DNA of 64,000 bases from Megamerina dolium (GCA_963854835.1 OY978525.1:58969855-59033854), one strand, 5' to 3'. Shown: positions 10,162 through 22,237, numbered from the stretch's first letter. Notes: generated from the letters alone by a model not told the origin. A program made the numbers and translations.

Positions 10162-12307
10162 AATTATGATCTATCATCTGACCACTCACCCACGGTAATA
10201 TCTATAAAATCACCAAGCCCCCAAGGTAATTGCGTTAGAAAGAAAATAGACTGGTTAAAATTCAAGAAATATATAAATTCCCATCTTCCTCTGAGTACTG
10301 TATTAAGAAATGGACACGATGTAGACTCAGCACTCGAAAAATTCAACCAGCTGCTCTCATTAGCTCTCAGCTCAGCCACCTGCACAAAGGTATGCAAGCA
10401 ATCAAACTATAGCCCATACACACCAGCCGATATTGAATTGCTAGTAAGACAGAAAAGAAGACTCCGAAGACAATGGCAAGAATTCAGATCACCGAATCTG
10501 AAAACACAGCTACAGCACTGCACTCGAAAGTTAAAGCAAGCCTTAAAAAATAAAAACAACAAAGAGTTAGAAGAGCACATAGCGAAATTAACACCTGGTG
10601 AAGAGTCAGACTACTCTTTGTGGAAATCAGCAAAAAACTCAAATCGGCCAATTCTCACTGATTCCCCCATCCTGTGATTCCCTGTGAGAAGGGTTTGGCT
10701 TTTGCAAACCACCTAAAAAGTGTGTTTACACCCAATCCACCCTCTTCACAGTCCTCATTACCAAAATTAACTTCTCAACCTTGCTCAATAACGCTCAAAA
10801 TTTAAAAAAAGGACATATTCAAAGCAATTTATAAAGATTTAAACCCAAAAAAATCACCTGGTCCAGATAAAATTACCGGTAAAATGATAAAAGAGCTACC
10901 TCCGGCTTCAGTAATTCATCTGATGCACATTTTCAATGCTCTCCTTCGTATTAAACACTATCCCAAATGCTGGAAAACTTCAAAAATTATTATGATAGCA
11001 AAACCAGGAAAAGACCCTACAAAAGTTGCATCGTACAGACCTATCAGCCTCCTGCCTCTACTTTCTAAAGTATTCGAAAAGCTACTTGTCATGAATATAA
11101 CTCCATTTATTAATCTCAACCAACTGATTCCTCAACATCAGTTTGGATTTAGAAAACAGCACGGCACAATAGAACAAGTCCACCGCATTGTAACTCTGAT
11201 AAGGAACACTTTTGAAGAAAAAAAGTATTGCTCAGCTGTCTTTCTTGATATCACTCAAGCTTTCGATAAAGTATGGCACGAAGGCCTTATTTACAAACTC
11301 AAACTATTACTGCCTGCAAATGTCTCCTCATTGCTTAGTAGCTACCTCACGAAAAGACAATTTCTCGTACATCACAAGGATTACACAACAAATCCATTGG
11401 ATATTCACGCTGGCGTTCCTCAAGGAAGCGTTTTGGGCCCCTTACTGTATCTCTTATACACTACAGATATGCCCAGCAATAACCATACATTTATATCGAC
11501 CTTTGCAGATGATACGGCAATATTGTGCTCTCGCTCTAACCCCATAGAAGCTACTAAACTCCTGCAGACTCATATCGATTCTCTCGAAATCTGGCTAGCA
11601 AAATGGCGTATAAAAGTCAATGAATCAAAGAGCGTACATGTAACCTTCACGCTAAGGCCAGATACATGTCCCCCACTTAAAATTAATGGCCAATCAGTTC
11701 CACAATGTTCCTCAACAAAGTACTTGGGTATTCACCTCGACAGAAGGCTGACCTGGAAAAATCACATAGAGGCAAAGAAAACTCAGATCAAGCTTAAAAT
11801 TAATCAGTTATGGTGGCTGTTACACAAAAGATCAAAGTTGAATCTCGAATGCAAAGTGCTATTATATAAAGCAATCCTGAAGCCAATCTGGACTTATGGT
11901 ATTCAGTTTTGGGGCACCGCATCTCCCTCAAATATCGAAAAATTGCAGCGAATACAATCCAAGTGTCTGCGAATTATTGTAAACGCGCCTTGGTATATGA
12001 GGAACGTTAACATCCATCGCGATTTAAATGTACCCACAATTTCTGAGGAAGTTGCAATGTCTTGCAGAAGCTACATTCAAAAATTACACAGTCATCCGAA
12101 TCCCCTTGCTAGGCAATTGTTGCTGAGCACGGGGCATCGTCGATTAAAAAGAAAAGACACACTGAATATGCTGTGAAATTGCTATACCTCGTGACTCAAC
12201 AAATTGTGATGGAACGTTGGGAATATCACATAATTTTATTTAGTTTGTAAGATTTGATTACATATTGTTAGTTTCTAAGTAATTTTAGAAAGATCCAATA
12301 AAAAAGC

Positions 12308-12337
<30 letters not shown>
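10162..12337 (+). mobile_element. Jockey-like LINE, copy 2 (5' truncated by duplication junction)
   Basis: It begins inside the endonuclease domain at the duplication breakpoint rather than by ordinary 5' truncation, and ends with poly(A) at 12337 followed by the same flanking LOA sequence as copy 1. It retains about 117 bp that copy 1 lost. Confidence 0.85.
10163..12176 (+). pseudogene. Jockey ORF2 fragment, copy 2
   Basis: The translation starts with the end of the AP endonuclease (YDLSSDHSPTVISI, the conserved SDH catalytic motif) and WLKFKKYINSHLPLS. It continues to a stop at 10677, near a 21-bp deletion specific to this copy. The RT part resumes after the nonsense TAA shared with copy 1 and is open from 10884 to 12176 (430 aa). 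It has PQGSVLGP and FADD motifs and differs from copy 1 by only a few residues. No start or promoter is available to it. Confidence 0.85.
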
Positions 12338-12338
<1 letters not shown>

Positions 12339-12351
12339 TATTATGCAAGGC

Positions 12352-12840
12352 TTATTGAATGAAGTTGACCGATGGTCTAAATCATGTGGTTTAGGTGTTA
12401 ACGCCAATAAAACGGAACTTATTCTGTTTACTAAAAGGCACAGGTGCCTGATGTTAGACCTCCAACTAGAATGGTATCACACTGTGACAAAGCCCACTAC
12501 TTGAGACTAATGTCGGACAGGAAGTTACTTTAGAATATCAATGTAGAGGATAGAGCGAGGAATGAGCTATACCGCTCTATTCGTGTAAAAGGGCGGTGCG
12601 ATCTCGCTCCCTGGGCCAAAAACCCCAGGTAGTACACTGGTTATATAGAACAGTGGCGAAACCAATTTTAACGTACGGCATTCTAGTTTGGCGGCCAGCA
12701 CTTAATACACCTCATTACATGCAATAGAAAAAACCAACATGTTGTGTGACAAAATAAGTCCGAAAATAGCTAACGCACTAAATTATGTAGAAATTGTGAC
12801 GAATTTAAGAGCGAATTTAAGATTTAAGATCCGGAATCTT
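12352..12840 (+). pseudogene. LOA-like RT 3' half, tandem copy
   Basis: Duplicate of 5302-5790 at offset 7050, with the same stops and frameshifts. Confidence 0.6.
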
Positions 12841-13144
12841 TGCAAATAGCCGTAAGCTATATAGGATCTGTAGAGGTTTCATGGTGGTACTACTTAAGAT
12901 GTTTTTAAACTGCAATTTTGGAGAATATTTAAGCAGCGTATTACAATTGTGGTTTGCCTCTTTGATGCAAGTTTTGACTTATATTTGTGGTAATACAAAG
13001 TGACGGGTGAAGTATTCTACGTAACAATAAACAATGAGCTGTTGTAAATGATCTTGCTAAAGGCACAGGAGTGCCCAGAGCAACGCATTGAATTTTGGAC
13101 GACATCTACGCTTACATCTGTGTACAAAATATTTGAATGGTATA
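12841..13144. other. Unassigned AT-rich spacer, tandem copy
   Basis: Duplicate of 5791-6094; no gene or element end is recognised. Confidence 0.5.
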
Positions 13145-15432
13145 TCCGGGTGGGGTTAGCGCAATCCTTGTTGAACTTATCGCAAGTCAACTCTCTGGCT
13201 GTCATGTAGTTTGATCTAAACGCTATGTGATAATACCTCTAGTTGTTAATGAGGGGTGGTCATGTAGCTTGCTCTGCTTACTATGTGATGGCGCCTTCAT
13301 TATTATTAATGGGGGCCCTCCACGTGGCGACCACCGGGCAACGTCCTCCTGGCACCCGCTGGGAGGCGGTTGAAGTGAGTGGCGAAAATCTCCTCGGTTA
13401 GAGGTTGTGCGTTGGGTTTGGGACCCGCCACATAAAAAACCTGCCCAGAGAATATTGTAAAAATGCCTCGGAAACGGACTACCCCCTTTGTTGATGAACC
13501 ATGCAAACGAAATGGGGGCCATGAGTTACGGATATGCACCTGGATTGTCTGGTCCCTTTTTAAGGAGGGTGCCTCTATCCAGCTTGTTGATGTCCTCGAG
13601 AAATACAGAGCTGACACCACCGCTCTCCAGGAAATGCGATGTACGGGACAGGGCCGCGCCAAAAGAGCATAATGTGATATATACTACAGTTGCCATGCTG
13701 GCACGATTAGGATGTGGATTTTTGGTCAGCAAGAGACTACGACATCTTGTCTCACTTATATAGCGTAAAATATATATCATAATTTACAATTTAAACCCAT
13801 TCCAGTATAAAAGAATTTCTGAAGAAATGGCAATTTTTCAGTTGGTCAACTTTATAACTTACTTTTAAATCAGTCATCATTATTATTTGTAGTTAATACT
13901 TCTTGTTGTAAATATTGTGCATGTGTTCAATATTACGTATTTTGTTTTTCTTTTTGGCTTTTATTTTCTTTTCACTGTGTATGGTTGTTGAATTATTGCA
14001 TAATCATATAGCGAGGTACGATGACCCGTTGGTTCTTTTTTTATTGTTTATTATTTTATTTATTGTTTATTCATTATTTTACTTCTTCTTCGTTCTTTGT
14101 TTTTCATGATTGTGAAATTGTTCAACAATCATACTTCACGATGACGCTGACCACGCATTTTTATAAATATACTACAACCCATTTTAGCCAATGATAATTA
14201 CATTATGCATAGTGTGTTGATTATCATTAATTAATGGTTACACATAATAAAATAACATAATGATAATAATAATATTACTATAACATTTGTAGTGAGTCAT
14301 GCATAATTTAGATGAGCATTATATTGACTCACAACACTTACGACCGATGCTCCTGCCACGATAACAAAATCGTGCTTGGCGACTTTAATGCCAGGGCGGG
14401 CAAGGAAGGTACCTTTGGTCCAACTGTCGGAAAATTCGGCCTCCACCAGAACACCTCCGATAACGGAATGTTGGTGATCGACTTCGCCGCAGCACGAAAC
14501 ATGGTAATTGGTGGTACCAGATTCCAGCATCTCGACATCCACAAAGCGACATGGTTGTCTCCAGATCAACGTACAAGAAACCAAATTGATCATGTGGTGA
14601 TTGACGTAAGGCATGCTTCCAGTGTGATGGACGTGAAATCGATCCGTGGATCACTACCTTATTGCAGCTAAGGTGCGCTTACGTTTATGTGTCGCAAATA
14701 ACAAGAGAAGTCCCACACAGAGAAATCTCGACGTCAGTAAGCTGCGATCACCAGAGACAGCAGATGCATTTGCCACTCGACTATCGGATCTGCTTATGCA
14801 GAACACTCCCCCACTTGATGATACATGCGCACGGTGGGCACATATATCCCACTCCATGACTACTGCTGCCGAGGAGGTAATCGGTTACTACCGGCCTCTG
14901 AGGAATGAGTGGTATGATCAGGAGTGTCGCGACGCTACCGCAGAGAAAGACTCCGCCTACGGAAAAACCCTGCGTGCAGGCGCAAAGCGAGCTGTTAAGG
15001 AGCGGTACAGAGAGAAAAGGAGTGCAGAGGGACGTCTTTTCAGGCGCAAGAAAAGAGAACAAGAAAGACGCGAGTGTGAGGAGATAGAGATGTGTACCGA
15101 CAAGAATGAGACTCGAAAATTCTTCGAAAGGATCAAGCGCCTGAGTGGCGGTTTAAACCCCTGATCCTCTTCTTGTTGTGATGGAAATGGGAATTTAGTT
15201 ACAGATGTCCAGAGTGTACTGAGCCTATGGAGGGAACACTTCTCCACGTTACTGAATGGCGATGTTAGGAACAATTCCGCCAGTGGAGAAGATTGCCCGA
15301 TAACCCCGATTACAGATGATGGTGTTGATGTTCCACCACCCGACTATGACGAGGTTGAAACGTTATATTATTCGGTTATATTCGGCCTAAATCGATATTC
15401 GGTTGTTATGACCACATAAGTAAGTAAGTAAG
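13145..15432 (+). mobile_element. RTE-like LINE, copy a' (tandem duplicate)
   Basis: Duplicate of 6095-8382, including the 572-bp AT-rich insert (13756-14327), the frameshift after VMDVKSIRG, the missing RT and the (AAGT)n tail. A few substitutions are visible, for example ARNMVIGG here against ARNMEIGG, and FERIKRLS against FEKIKRLS. All major lesions are shared and so predate the duplication. Confidence 0.8.
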
Positions 15433-17211
15433 TATATATAAGTCGAATGTCAGAATAGAGGTTTTTGGAAGAAAGGAAATATACAGACAAATAAAGCAAA
15501 GTGAAAACCTAAAGAGAATTGTATATTTTTGGGATTACAAAGATTCTTCTGATTAAACATTGGTGCCGAAACCCGGGAACAAGAGGTCTTCCTAAAACAT
15601 TGCTACCTGTAACAATAGACATAATTGATTTTCTTAACGTGCGAGCTTTGCAGCAATGAGTGTGGAAACGAAATCTGTAAGATTGTCGTGTTGGATATTG
15701 TAAGCAGCAGTGATTGATTAATGTTATTCTTTGGTACGGATTATTGCTGATTCAATTCAAAGAAAAAGAGCAAAAACTGCAGAAAGTGCTAAGTTGAGTG
15801 CTGACATAGATAAAGTCGGGGTTGCAGAAAAAGCTCTTTTCTTTCTGTCGTAATAAATCCTATGAAAAAGAGAAAGTACTAAATTGAGTGCTAACTTTGA
15901 GAACATCGCCGTTACGTAAAAGCTCTTTTCCTTCTCGTGTTATAAAGCCGATGAAAAATAGAGGAAAGACAAACTGTTATTGGAGAAAGACCATTCGGTG
16001 AACGTTGTATAAAGACCTGCGAATTTTCAATTTGGAAAATAATATGGGTGGTAAAAAATGTTACAGCCACAAACGAGCTGGAGAATGTGGAAACAATTAT
16101 TTCTACTGATCATAGTGCCAGCAAAATTAATGTCGAGAAATCAGCTTCACAGAAGTTGGTAGATTGAAAACCACTTTGAGCATCCACGAAAAACAGCATA
16201 AAAAAACGAATAAAAACGGTGGTAACAAAGGTGTTGGCGAATCACAGGAAGAGCTGGAATGCACACTCGGAATTCCTGAATCATACTTCAAGAAAGGCTT
16301 AGTATACAAGAATACATTGATCGAATTTCACCATCCAGCGAAATGGCGGCAAATGCTACGTGGTTGGCAGATTTAGAAGAAATGTATGTGTGCACTAGAA
16401 TTTACGAAGTACAACTATAAAAAACAAGGTAAAACAACTATCAAATCCCAAGTAAATAATTACGAGGTGATATTAGAATTCTATTTGCTGCCAAAGATTA
16501 CTGGTGTGAAAAGAGATCGATTCGTAGATATTGCCAACTGGAATCTGGGTACATTCCAGTTAGTAATATCTTAATATTGAGCTTGCTGATACAGCTTTAA
16601 ATGTTCCATCACGAGTTGATTTACAGTTGGGTGCTCAATTGTTCCTGGATTTACTGTCAATTGGTCTGATCCATTGGAGCAGTGATCTTCCTCGAGTACA
16701 AAAAACATTATTTGGTTGGGTGGTATCAGGAGCAGACAAGGACATCTGTGCACCAGATAACAATAGCCAAAGTTTACTCATAGATAGCAAATGTGACAAT
16801 CTAGTCAAACGATTTTAGGAAATTGAACAAATAGATTTAAAAACACGTTTTACCTCCCGAATTCTACGAGTACGAAATTAAGAGTTGTGTTTGATTGTAT
16901 TTACAAGATACACTCAGATGTCGCACTAAACGATGTTATAATGAAGGGTCCGGTAATACAAAACGATTTATTGTCAATAGTGTTGCGCTTTCGTTGGTTT
17001 AAGTACGCACTCATTGCAGACATCACAAAAATGTACCGAAAAGCTTAGGTTACCAATGAGGACAGCAATTATGAGACAATTCTATGGCGGTCTTCTACGG
17101 ATGAAAAACTTAGAGCCTATCGGTTATTAACGATTCCTTACGGTACTATGTATAATGAAGAGAAGTGTATGTCTATGTTAGATTGAGGGAATGGGTTGAG
17201 TGGTGATCTGT
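15433..17211 (+). mobile_element. BEL-1 remnant, tandem copy
   Basis: Duplicate of 8383-10161: LTR remnant, tRNA-Phe primer site at 15561-15578, decayed gag and protease (LFGWVVSGA near 16708), and truncated RT. It ends at 17211, where the sequence passes into the BEL-2 leader. The same BEL-1/BEL-2 join is present inverted at about 24012. Confidence 0.75.
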
Positions 17212-17454
17212 GATCCGGTGCTGTTAACTTTTCCCATTTTTATCATTTTCCCAGTACTGTCTTTTTCTTTCTTCACTCTCTCCATCTCTCCGTATGTTTC
17301 CTTTTCCCGTTTCTCTACTCTCTCGCTCTCACTCCACATGTTTATTTTTTCCTATTCTTCGCTCTCTCGATACCACACTCCATGTGTTTTTCTCCTCTTC
17401 TTGTTTGTGTAGTCGATTTTGTTTTTATTATTGCGATAAGAACCTACTTAGCCA

Positions 17455-17820
17455 TGTGGGTGCCGTAGCTCAGTGGTTAGTGTGTTCGCCTTCTGATCTG
17501 TAGGTCGTGGTTCAGTACCCGGCTGATGCATAACAAATTTAATATCGAAAAGATTTTTCTTTCGAACGGTATCCACCTGTCGGCAAGCAATTGGCAATTC
17601 TTCCGACAGTAACAACTTGCCATGAAAAAGCTTCTAAAAAGAACTCTGTGACAAAGCTCAGAAAAAGTGATGTCACAAGTGTTCTGCCGTTCGGAACCGG
17701 CTAAAATAAGTAGGTCCATTCTAATACTGTCCAAATTTAAGACGCACAACAGTAATGGAAGAGAAGCTCGGCCAATGAGCTCTTTGGGGCTTTAAGTGCC
17801 ACATATTTATTTATTTATTT
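17455..17820 (+). mobile_element. tRNA-derived SINE, full-length, with 13-bp target duplication
   Basis: The 366-bp unit begins GGGTGCCGTAGCTCAGTGGT, a tRNA-like head whose TAGCTCAGTGG matches the pol III A box, and has GGTCGTGGTTCAGTACCC as a degraded B box. It then has a non-tRNA body and a (ATTT)n tail. ACCTACTTAGCCA flanks it on both sides (17442-17454 and 17821-17833). The inverted relative at ~23780 has the empty site, with a single ACCTACTTAGCCA. Related copies lie at 45991, 49180, 55768 and 57515. I cannot name the parent tRNA or the partner LINE. Confidence 0.85.
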
Positions 17821-18341
17821 ACCTACTTAGCCAAGTGCGCGCAAAATTTTCCCCTACCGAATTTAAGAAGAAAATAAAGTTGTACTTTAAAGTGAATTTT
17901 ATACATATAATGGATTTTAAAATAATAAACTATAAGGAAGGAAAGAAAAACCAACGAAAACTCATTAATTTAATATATTACACAAATTTCAAGAGCCCAA
18001 CAATAAGTGCAAAAAGTGCCTTGAAAGAAACCTTAAATAACATCAGGTGTGTCACCAAATCGTGAAAAATATGTCACAAATTGTTGAAACGATATTATTG
18101 TTGATTTCTTTATTTTATTATTTATTATTTTCTTTCTCTCATAATTGGAGGTATAGTTATATGGTATGTGTTCAATAATAATAATGCGATCGTATCTCAC
18201 CCATATTACATACACCATTTGATTAAGATTTAATATTGATTAATTGGATTTCACGGTCATTTTTAAATCTTTCAAGCTATATAGAGTCTTGAATGGAACT
18301 ATCAATATTCAAATGACAGCTCGACTTCGACTCATATTTCC

Positions 18342-18960
18342 AGGTGATTGAGACCGACACCCATAGTATTTTTTCCTTGGAGGTACAAAAGAAGGAGTTT
18401 GAAACTCTCTGGAGTGATTTTAAAAAGCATTATTACTCTATTATCTCTAATGAGGGGGATAAAGGCATTGAAATTATTCCCATAAAGAACACATATAAAG
18501 ATTGTTACACATCCTATATCTGATGCCTTTCGAATATACATGCCCACATACGTGATCTAACCGTTGTGGTGGCCTCTCCCGCAATCCTGGATCCACCCGT
18601 TGAAAGAATAAATAAGGAACGTTCGTTCCCCCTATTCAATTTCCGCCATGTGATACAGCATGCTTTTGCTTCAGAGATATGTTTACGGCTTTATATCGGA
18701 ATAACCCCAGTTATCCCCAGTCGAGAAATTTTACCATTTACTTCCAAAAACACTTGGAGAGGCGCATAACATTATTCAACTCCCCTGACCAATGATGGCT
18801 TCACGCTCGCTTGGTACAATCTTGAAGAGCGCTATGAGAACAAGAGGATTCTTGTAAATATTCAGTTAAAAGCACTTCACACAAAGCACAACCTGTGCAC
18901 CAATTGTTTACCAATTCCCACGCGCCTCCCTGGTTGCGACATTCGAACGGAGGTTACTGG
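18342..18960 (+). pseudogene. BEL-2 gag remnant
   Basis: A segment LEVQKKEFETLWSDFKKHYY near 18400 resembles the N-terminal helices of BEL gag. Later, FTLAWYNLEERYENKRILVN near 18800-18860 matches the usual gag core motif (W..L.ERF.NKR). Frames differ and stops intervene. No zinc knuckle is preserved. Confidence 0.6.
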
Positions 18961-18969
18961 TCTAAATGA

Positions 18970-20275
18970 GGTAGTAACGACTCATTCGACAAAAATATGT
19001 TTTTTGGTGATTGCCTCCCCTAATGACCCGAGTTTTTCATTGCAAGTTCTGTAAAACTTACAGGAAAACTGCCGTCACACTCGATATCTGCCAACTGACG
19101 TAAAGAACTTTCTGGTTTACGGTTAGCGGATCTACACCTAACCTGTAGATTTGGTATTGGGTAGTGACATTTACCTATCATTAATACTGGACGGCATAAA
19201 AAAGGGCATTCTACACTCAATTAGACACAAGGGCAGAAAGACAACTTTTCGAAACAATGATGGGCGATTTGTAGTATCGCTACCATTCAAGCAGAATTTT
19301 CCGGAAGAATTATCGATAGGAGAATCACGCAATTCTACGTGAGCCTAATTCTTTCATAACGAAACACGGTTACTTAAGATCCCTCAATTTAAGAAGGAAT
19401 ATGACCAAGTGATCTAAGAATATCTCGAGTTAGGGCATATGAAGAGAATTGCTAATAAGTCGAACGCAACATCCGATTCATCATACTACGTCCACATGCT
19501 CGTACGTGCCGAACAATCTCCATACCAACGTATTTGGTTTAGAAAATCTCAAGACGAAGACTTTCAAAGTTTTGAGTTGCAAACGGTAACATTCGGAGTT
19601 AATTGTGCTCCGTATCTCACCATACGGACACTCTTGCAACTTGCGCAAGAGAATGAAGTAGCTAATCCCATTGCTTCGGATATTTTAAAGATATCAATGT
19701 AAGTAGATGATGTACTTGCAGGAGGTCATACGTTGAAAGACACAATCACTGTACAGAAGAAACTGACCTCTGTGTTAAACACAGCAGGATTCTCGTAGAG
19801 GAAATGGACCTCGAATCATCAAAGTGTTCTTGATGACCTCCCTTCAAATCACTTTTTGGATTCCGAGTTCCTAAATAACTCTGACACGAGTATAGTGAAA
19901 ACCCTAGGACTAAGATGGAGTGCGGGTTCCGAGTGCTTTTTCTTTTCCATAGACTCCCTCCCGAACAAAGCTTTGTTTACAAAATTAGTTTACTCAGTGA
20001 TTGCCAAGCTTTTCGATACTGCTGGAAGGTTGGCACCGAAGGTTGGCTACAAAAACCCCCAGTCACTGGTCAACATTTGTGGCGAATCGAATTTCGACCA
20101 TACTAAAAAATATTGGAAACTCCATTTGGTCACACATGCGTTCTTCCGACAACCCGGCTGATTTGGCAACATGCGGAAGTACAGCTACAGAGCTGGCCTG
20201 CCATGTGCTCTGGTGGCCAGCGTGGTTAAGAATGTCACGATCTAGTTGGCCAACGACAACTTTGAATCATTAGTT
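18970..20275 (+). pseudogene. BEL-2 protease-RT-RNase H remnant
   Basis: LVLGSDIYLSLILDGIKKG (19150-19210) is the protease C-terminal motif. RT blocks follow: YDQVI*EYLELGHMKRI, YQRIWFRKSQDEDFQSFELQ, TVTFGVNCAPYLT, and the catalytic site as *VDDVLAGGHTLKDT near 19700, where the residue before VDD is a stop. IVKTLGLRW, YSVIAKLFDTAGRLAPKV and NPADLATCGSTATEL complete the RT/RNase H part. Several deletions shorten it. Confidence 0.75.
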
Positions 20276-21095
20276 GATTGGAATCCCCGAAACCAGAGTT
20301 ATAAAGTCCCATCTTGGAAGATTTGAAGAATTAGATGATATCTTGGATCGTTTTTCATCTTTCTCTCGTACGTTGCGCGTTATATCGTACACATTTCGTT
20401 TTTTCCAGAATTCTCAGATAGCTAGATGAAGTGATACTCACTTTATGTCTCTTAGCATCTCATCTGTAGAAATCGTTTCCATGCTGAATAAACTTATTAT
20501 ATTATGTCAAAAGCGACACTTCCCACAGGAATACGCTTATTTAACGCAGGAGGTCCCGATTCCCCGTAAGAGTGATATTCTCACGCTTAACCCGTCTGTG
20601 GACTCAAGTGGAATAATGCGTATCAATGACCACTTGGTGCATTCTCCGGCTCTTTCTTTCAGAGAGATATTTCCAGTTCTTCTCCCATATTCCGGCCGAT
20701 TCATTCAATTACAACTTGATTATGTCCACCTTATATCTATGCATTGTGCTAATCAACTGCTTTTTCATTTAGTTCGCATGGAATTTTGGGTCCCTAAGCT
20801 GAAGAACTGCTGAAGAAGGACTACCATTAACAAATGTAAATCCTGCGTTCTTGAAAAACGGAAGCAGTATACACAAATAATGGCTGCGCTTCCTCCGGAA
20901 TGCACAACACTTCCATCCAGTGGAAGTATCCGGAAAAGGATATTACCCCCGAATGAATGGAAACTTGATCGAGTCAACAAAACCTACTTAGGCCCCGATT
21001 CTCATATTAGAGTAGCCGATGTCCGTACTGCAAAGGCCATACTAAGTGGGCCTATAGTAAAGCTAGTAGTGCTTCCCTTACCGCCTCCTTAGTTA
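20276..21095 (+). pseudogene. BEL-2 integrase remnant
   Basis: The 20390-20820 region has QKRHFPQEYAYL, INDHLVHSPALS and a zinc-binding-like ending (LLFHLVRMEFWVPKLK), as in the HHCC domain of Pao integrases. WKLDRVNKTYLGPDSHIRVA followed by a PIVKLVVLPLP tail at 20955-21090 is the conserved C-terminal end. The catalytic core between them is deleted. Confidence 0.7.
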
Positions 21096-21520
21096 ACTCC
21101 TAGTAATGTGGCTCACTCTCTTTTTTTATTATTATTATTAATGCTTTTTTGGGTACTGTTCCAGTTCACATGTCTTCACGAACAAGAACTTATTGCCGTT
21201 GGAGTCCTATACATCCACCACTGGAATCACGCAACCATGTTACGCGGCGGAAGCAACGTCGCGGATGCGATGTGTGCCTCAAGGACCATCCATGAACTGC
21301 TCATGTCCCCGATTCGCAGCAAACTCGATAGCAAGAAGGTATGATATTGTTACACAACACAGATATTGTTTTAACTTTCTGCAACACACTCACGTGGAAC
21401 GAGTTCGGTACGGTGCTAACGTTGCTCGAAAAAAACTTCACACATTGCTACGAAAGCGAAACGTCCAAAACAATATACTTACTTTTTTAATATATTCTCT
21501 ATTTCGAATATTTTCAATGT
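21096..21520 (+). pseudogene. Gag-like Cys/His region, decayed
   Basis: Reading across frames gives a pattern like RCVPQGPSMNCSCPRF followed by RRYDIVTQHRYCFNFLQHTH and KLHTLLRKRN. This resembles the paired CCHC segment of insect retroelement gag proteins, with several Cys replaced (NCL has become NFL). It is oddly placed just after the integrase end of BEL-2, so it belongs to another element or a rearranged copy. Assignment is tentative. Confidence 0.4.
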
Positions 21521-21544
21521 CTAAGTCATGAATTCGCTACCCAG

Positions 21545-21765
21545 TGCTTTTAATTTAATTTTCTCCAATTATAAGATTTTTCTTAATTGTATTTTTAAAA
21601 ACCTGAATTAATTTCCCTAGTTATAAGTTTCTCTAAATTGTAATTTTAAGATTTCAAACAATTTCCCTAACTATAAGGTTTTTCAATTGTAGCTTTGAGT
21701 ATAGAATTATTTTATTATATTCTCTAGTTATAAGTATTTTTGAATTGTTCTCTTTTTTAATCTAA
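21545..21765. repeat. Imperfect tandem repeat, ~50-57 bp unit, ~4 copies
   Basis: Units share TTCYCTARTTATAAG followed by a T-rich run and AATTGTA-like sequence, starting near 21558, 21609, 21659 and 21715. Spacing varies by a few bases. No coding content. Confidence 0.6.
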
Positions 21766-21921
21766 TCCCAATTTTTCTCTTGTAATCTCTTCGTCTGGCG
21801 TGAAGGTGTAACAGGTCAACACTAAACCTGTTACAACCGTTTACATACCTACCTACGAACACTCCATAAATCATTAAAATATTCAACGTAGCAACAATAA
21901 ACAAACAATAGCTAATATGTG

Positions 21922-22046
21922 TTCATTTGATTCTTCTTCTTCTCCTTATTGTCGTCATACAGTAATTTCAGTAGATGTATACACACATACACATACTCGT
22001 GTAGACAATCACTATGACGACAGAGAAGAAGAAACAATCAAATGAA
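21922..22046. repeat. Inverted repeat, ~35-bp arms, ~50-bp loop
   Basis: TTCATTTGATTCTTCTTCTT begins the left arm, and its complement ends the right arm at 22046 (GAAACAATCAAATGAA). TTGTCGTCATA pairs with TATGACGACA closer to the loop. A few mismatches occur. It could be the two ends of a tiny MITE or a foldback. No clear target duplication was found. Confidence 0.6.
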
Positions 22047-22237
22047 TTTTCACTGAACGTAAAATGTAGCATAATAGTAATTTTACACTACATAATTGTT
22101 AAATACTTTCTATATGGAGATGTACTAAAGGTGTATGACTTGCAATCGTAAGGCATGAGAAAAAAGGGTAATAAACCCTACCAAACGCTTGGTCGAGTAA
22201 GTCGTTCAAACGATCTTGCTAAATTTTCGAAATCGGC

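Larger units (their letters stand above)
10162..17211 (+). repeat. Second copy of a ~7.05-kb tandem duplication
   Basis: From the jockey ORF2 to the end of BEL-1, the sequence repeats with a constant offset of 7050 bp from about 3760 onwards (7071 before a ~21-bp deletion near 10672). Only scattered substitutions are visible by eye. The junction at 10161/10162 joins the BEL-1 end (GGTGATCTGT) to the inside of jockey ORF2 (AATTATGATC). At 17211 the same BEL-1 end continues into different sequence. The first copy's beginning was later removed by the ORF1-ORF2 deletion near 3205. Confidence 0.9.
17212..21095 (+). mobile_element. BEL/Pao element BEL-2, eroded, no LTRs seen
   Basis: Ordered fragments of gag, protease, RT, RNase H and integrase occur in one orientation over 3.9 kb. 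The order is as in BEL/Pao, but with many internal deletions and stops. The first 1.1 kb is a CT-rich to AT-rich leader with no coding signal, interrupted by a SINE. No terminal repeats could be found at either end. An inverted copy of the first ~1.4 kb is at 22238-24012. Confidence 0.7.

Noticed and set aside
17200..17503. Ser/Phe-rich frames in the BEL-2 leader (also inverted at 23664-24024)
   Set aside because: They come from a CT-rich tract; the two copies differ by changes typical of non-coding sequence and no motif is present.
17461..17525. Possible true tRNA gene (TAGCTCAGTGGTTAG...GGTTCAGTACCC)
   Set aside because: The acceptor and anticodon stems do not close well, and the same head occurs in several copies with a shared 300-bp body and tail, so it is a SINE head.
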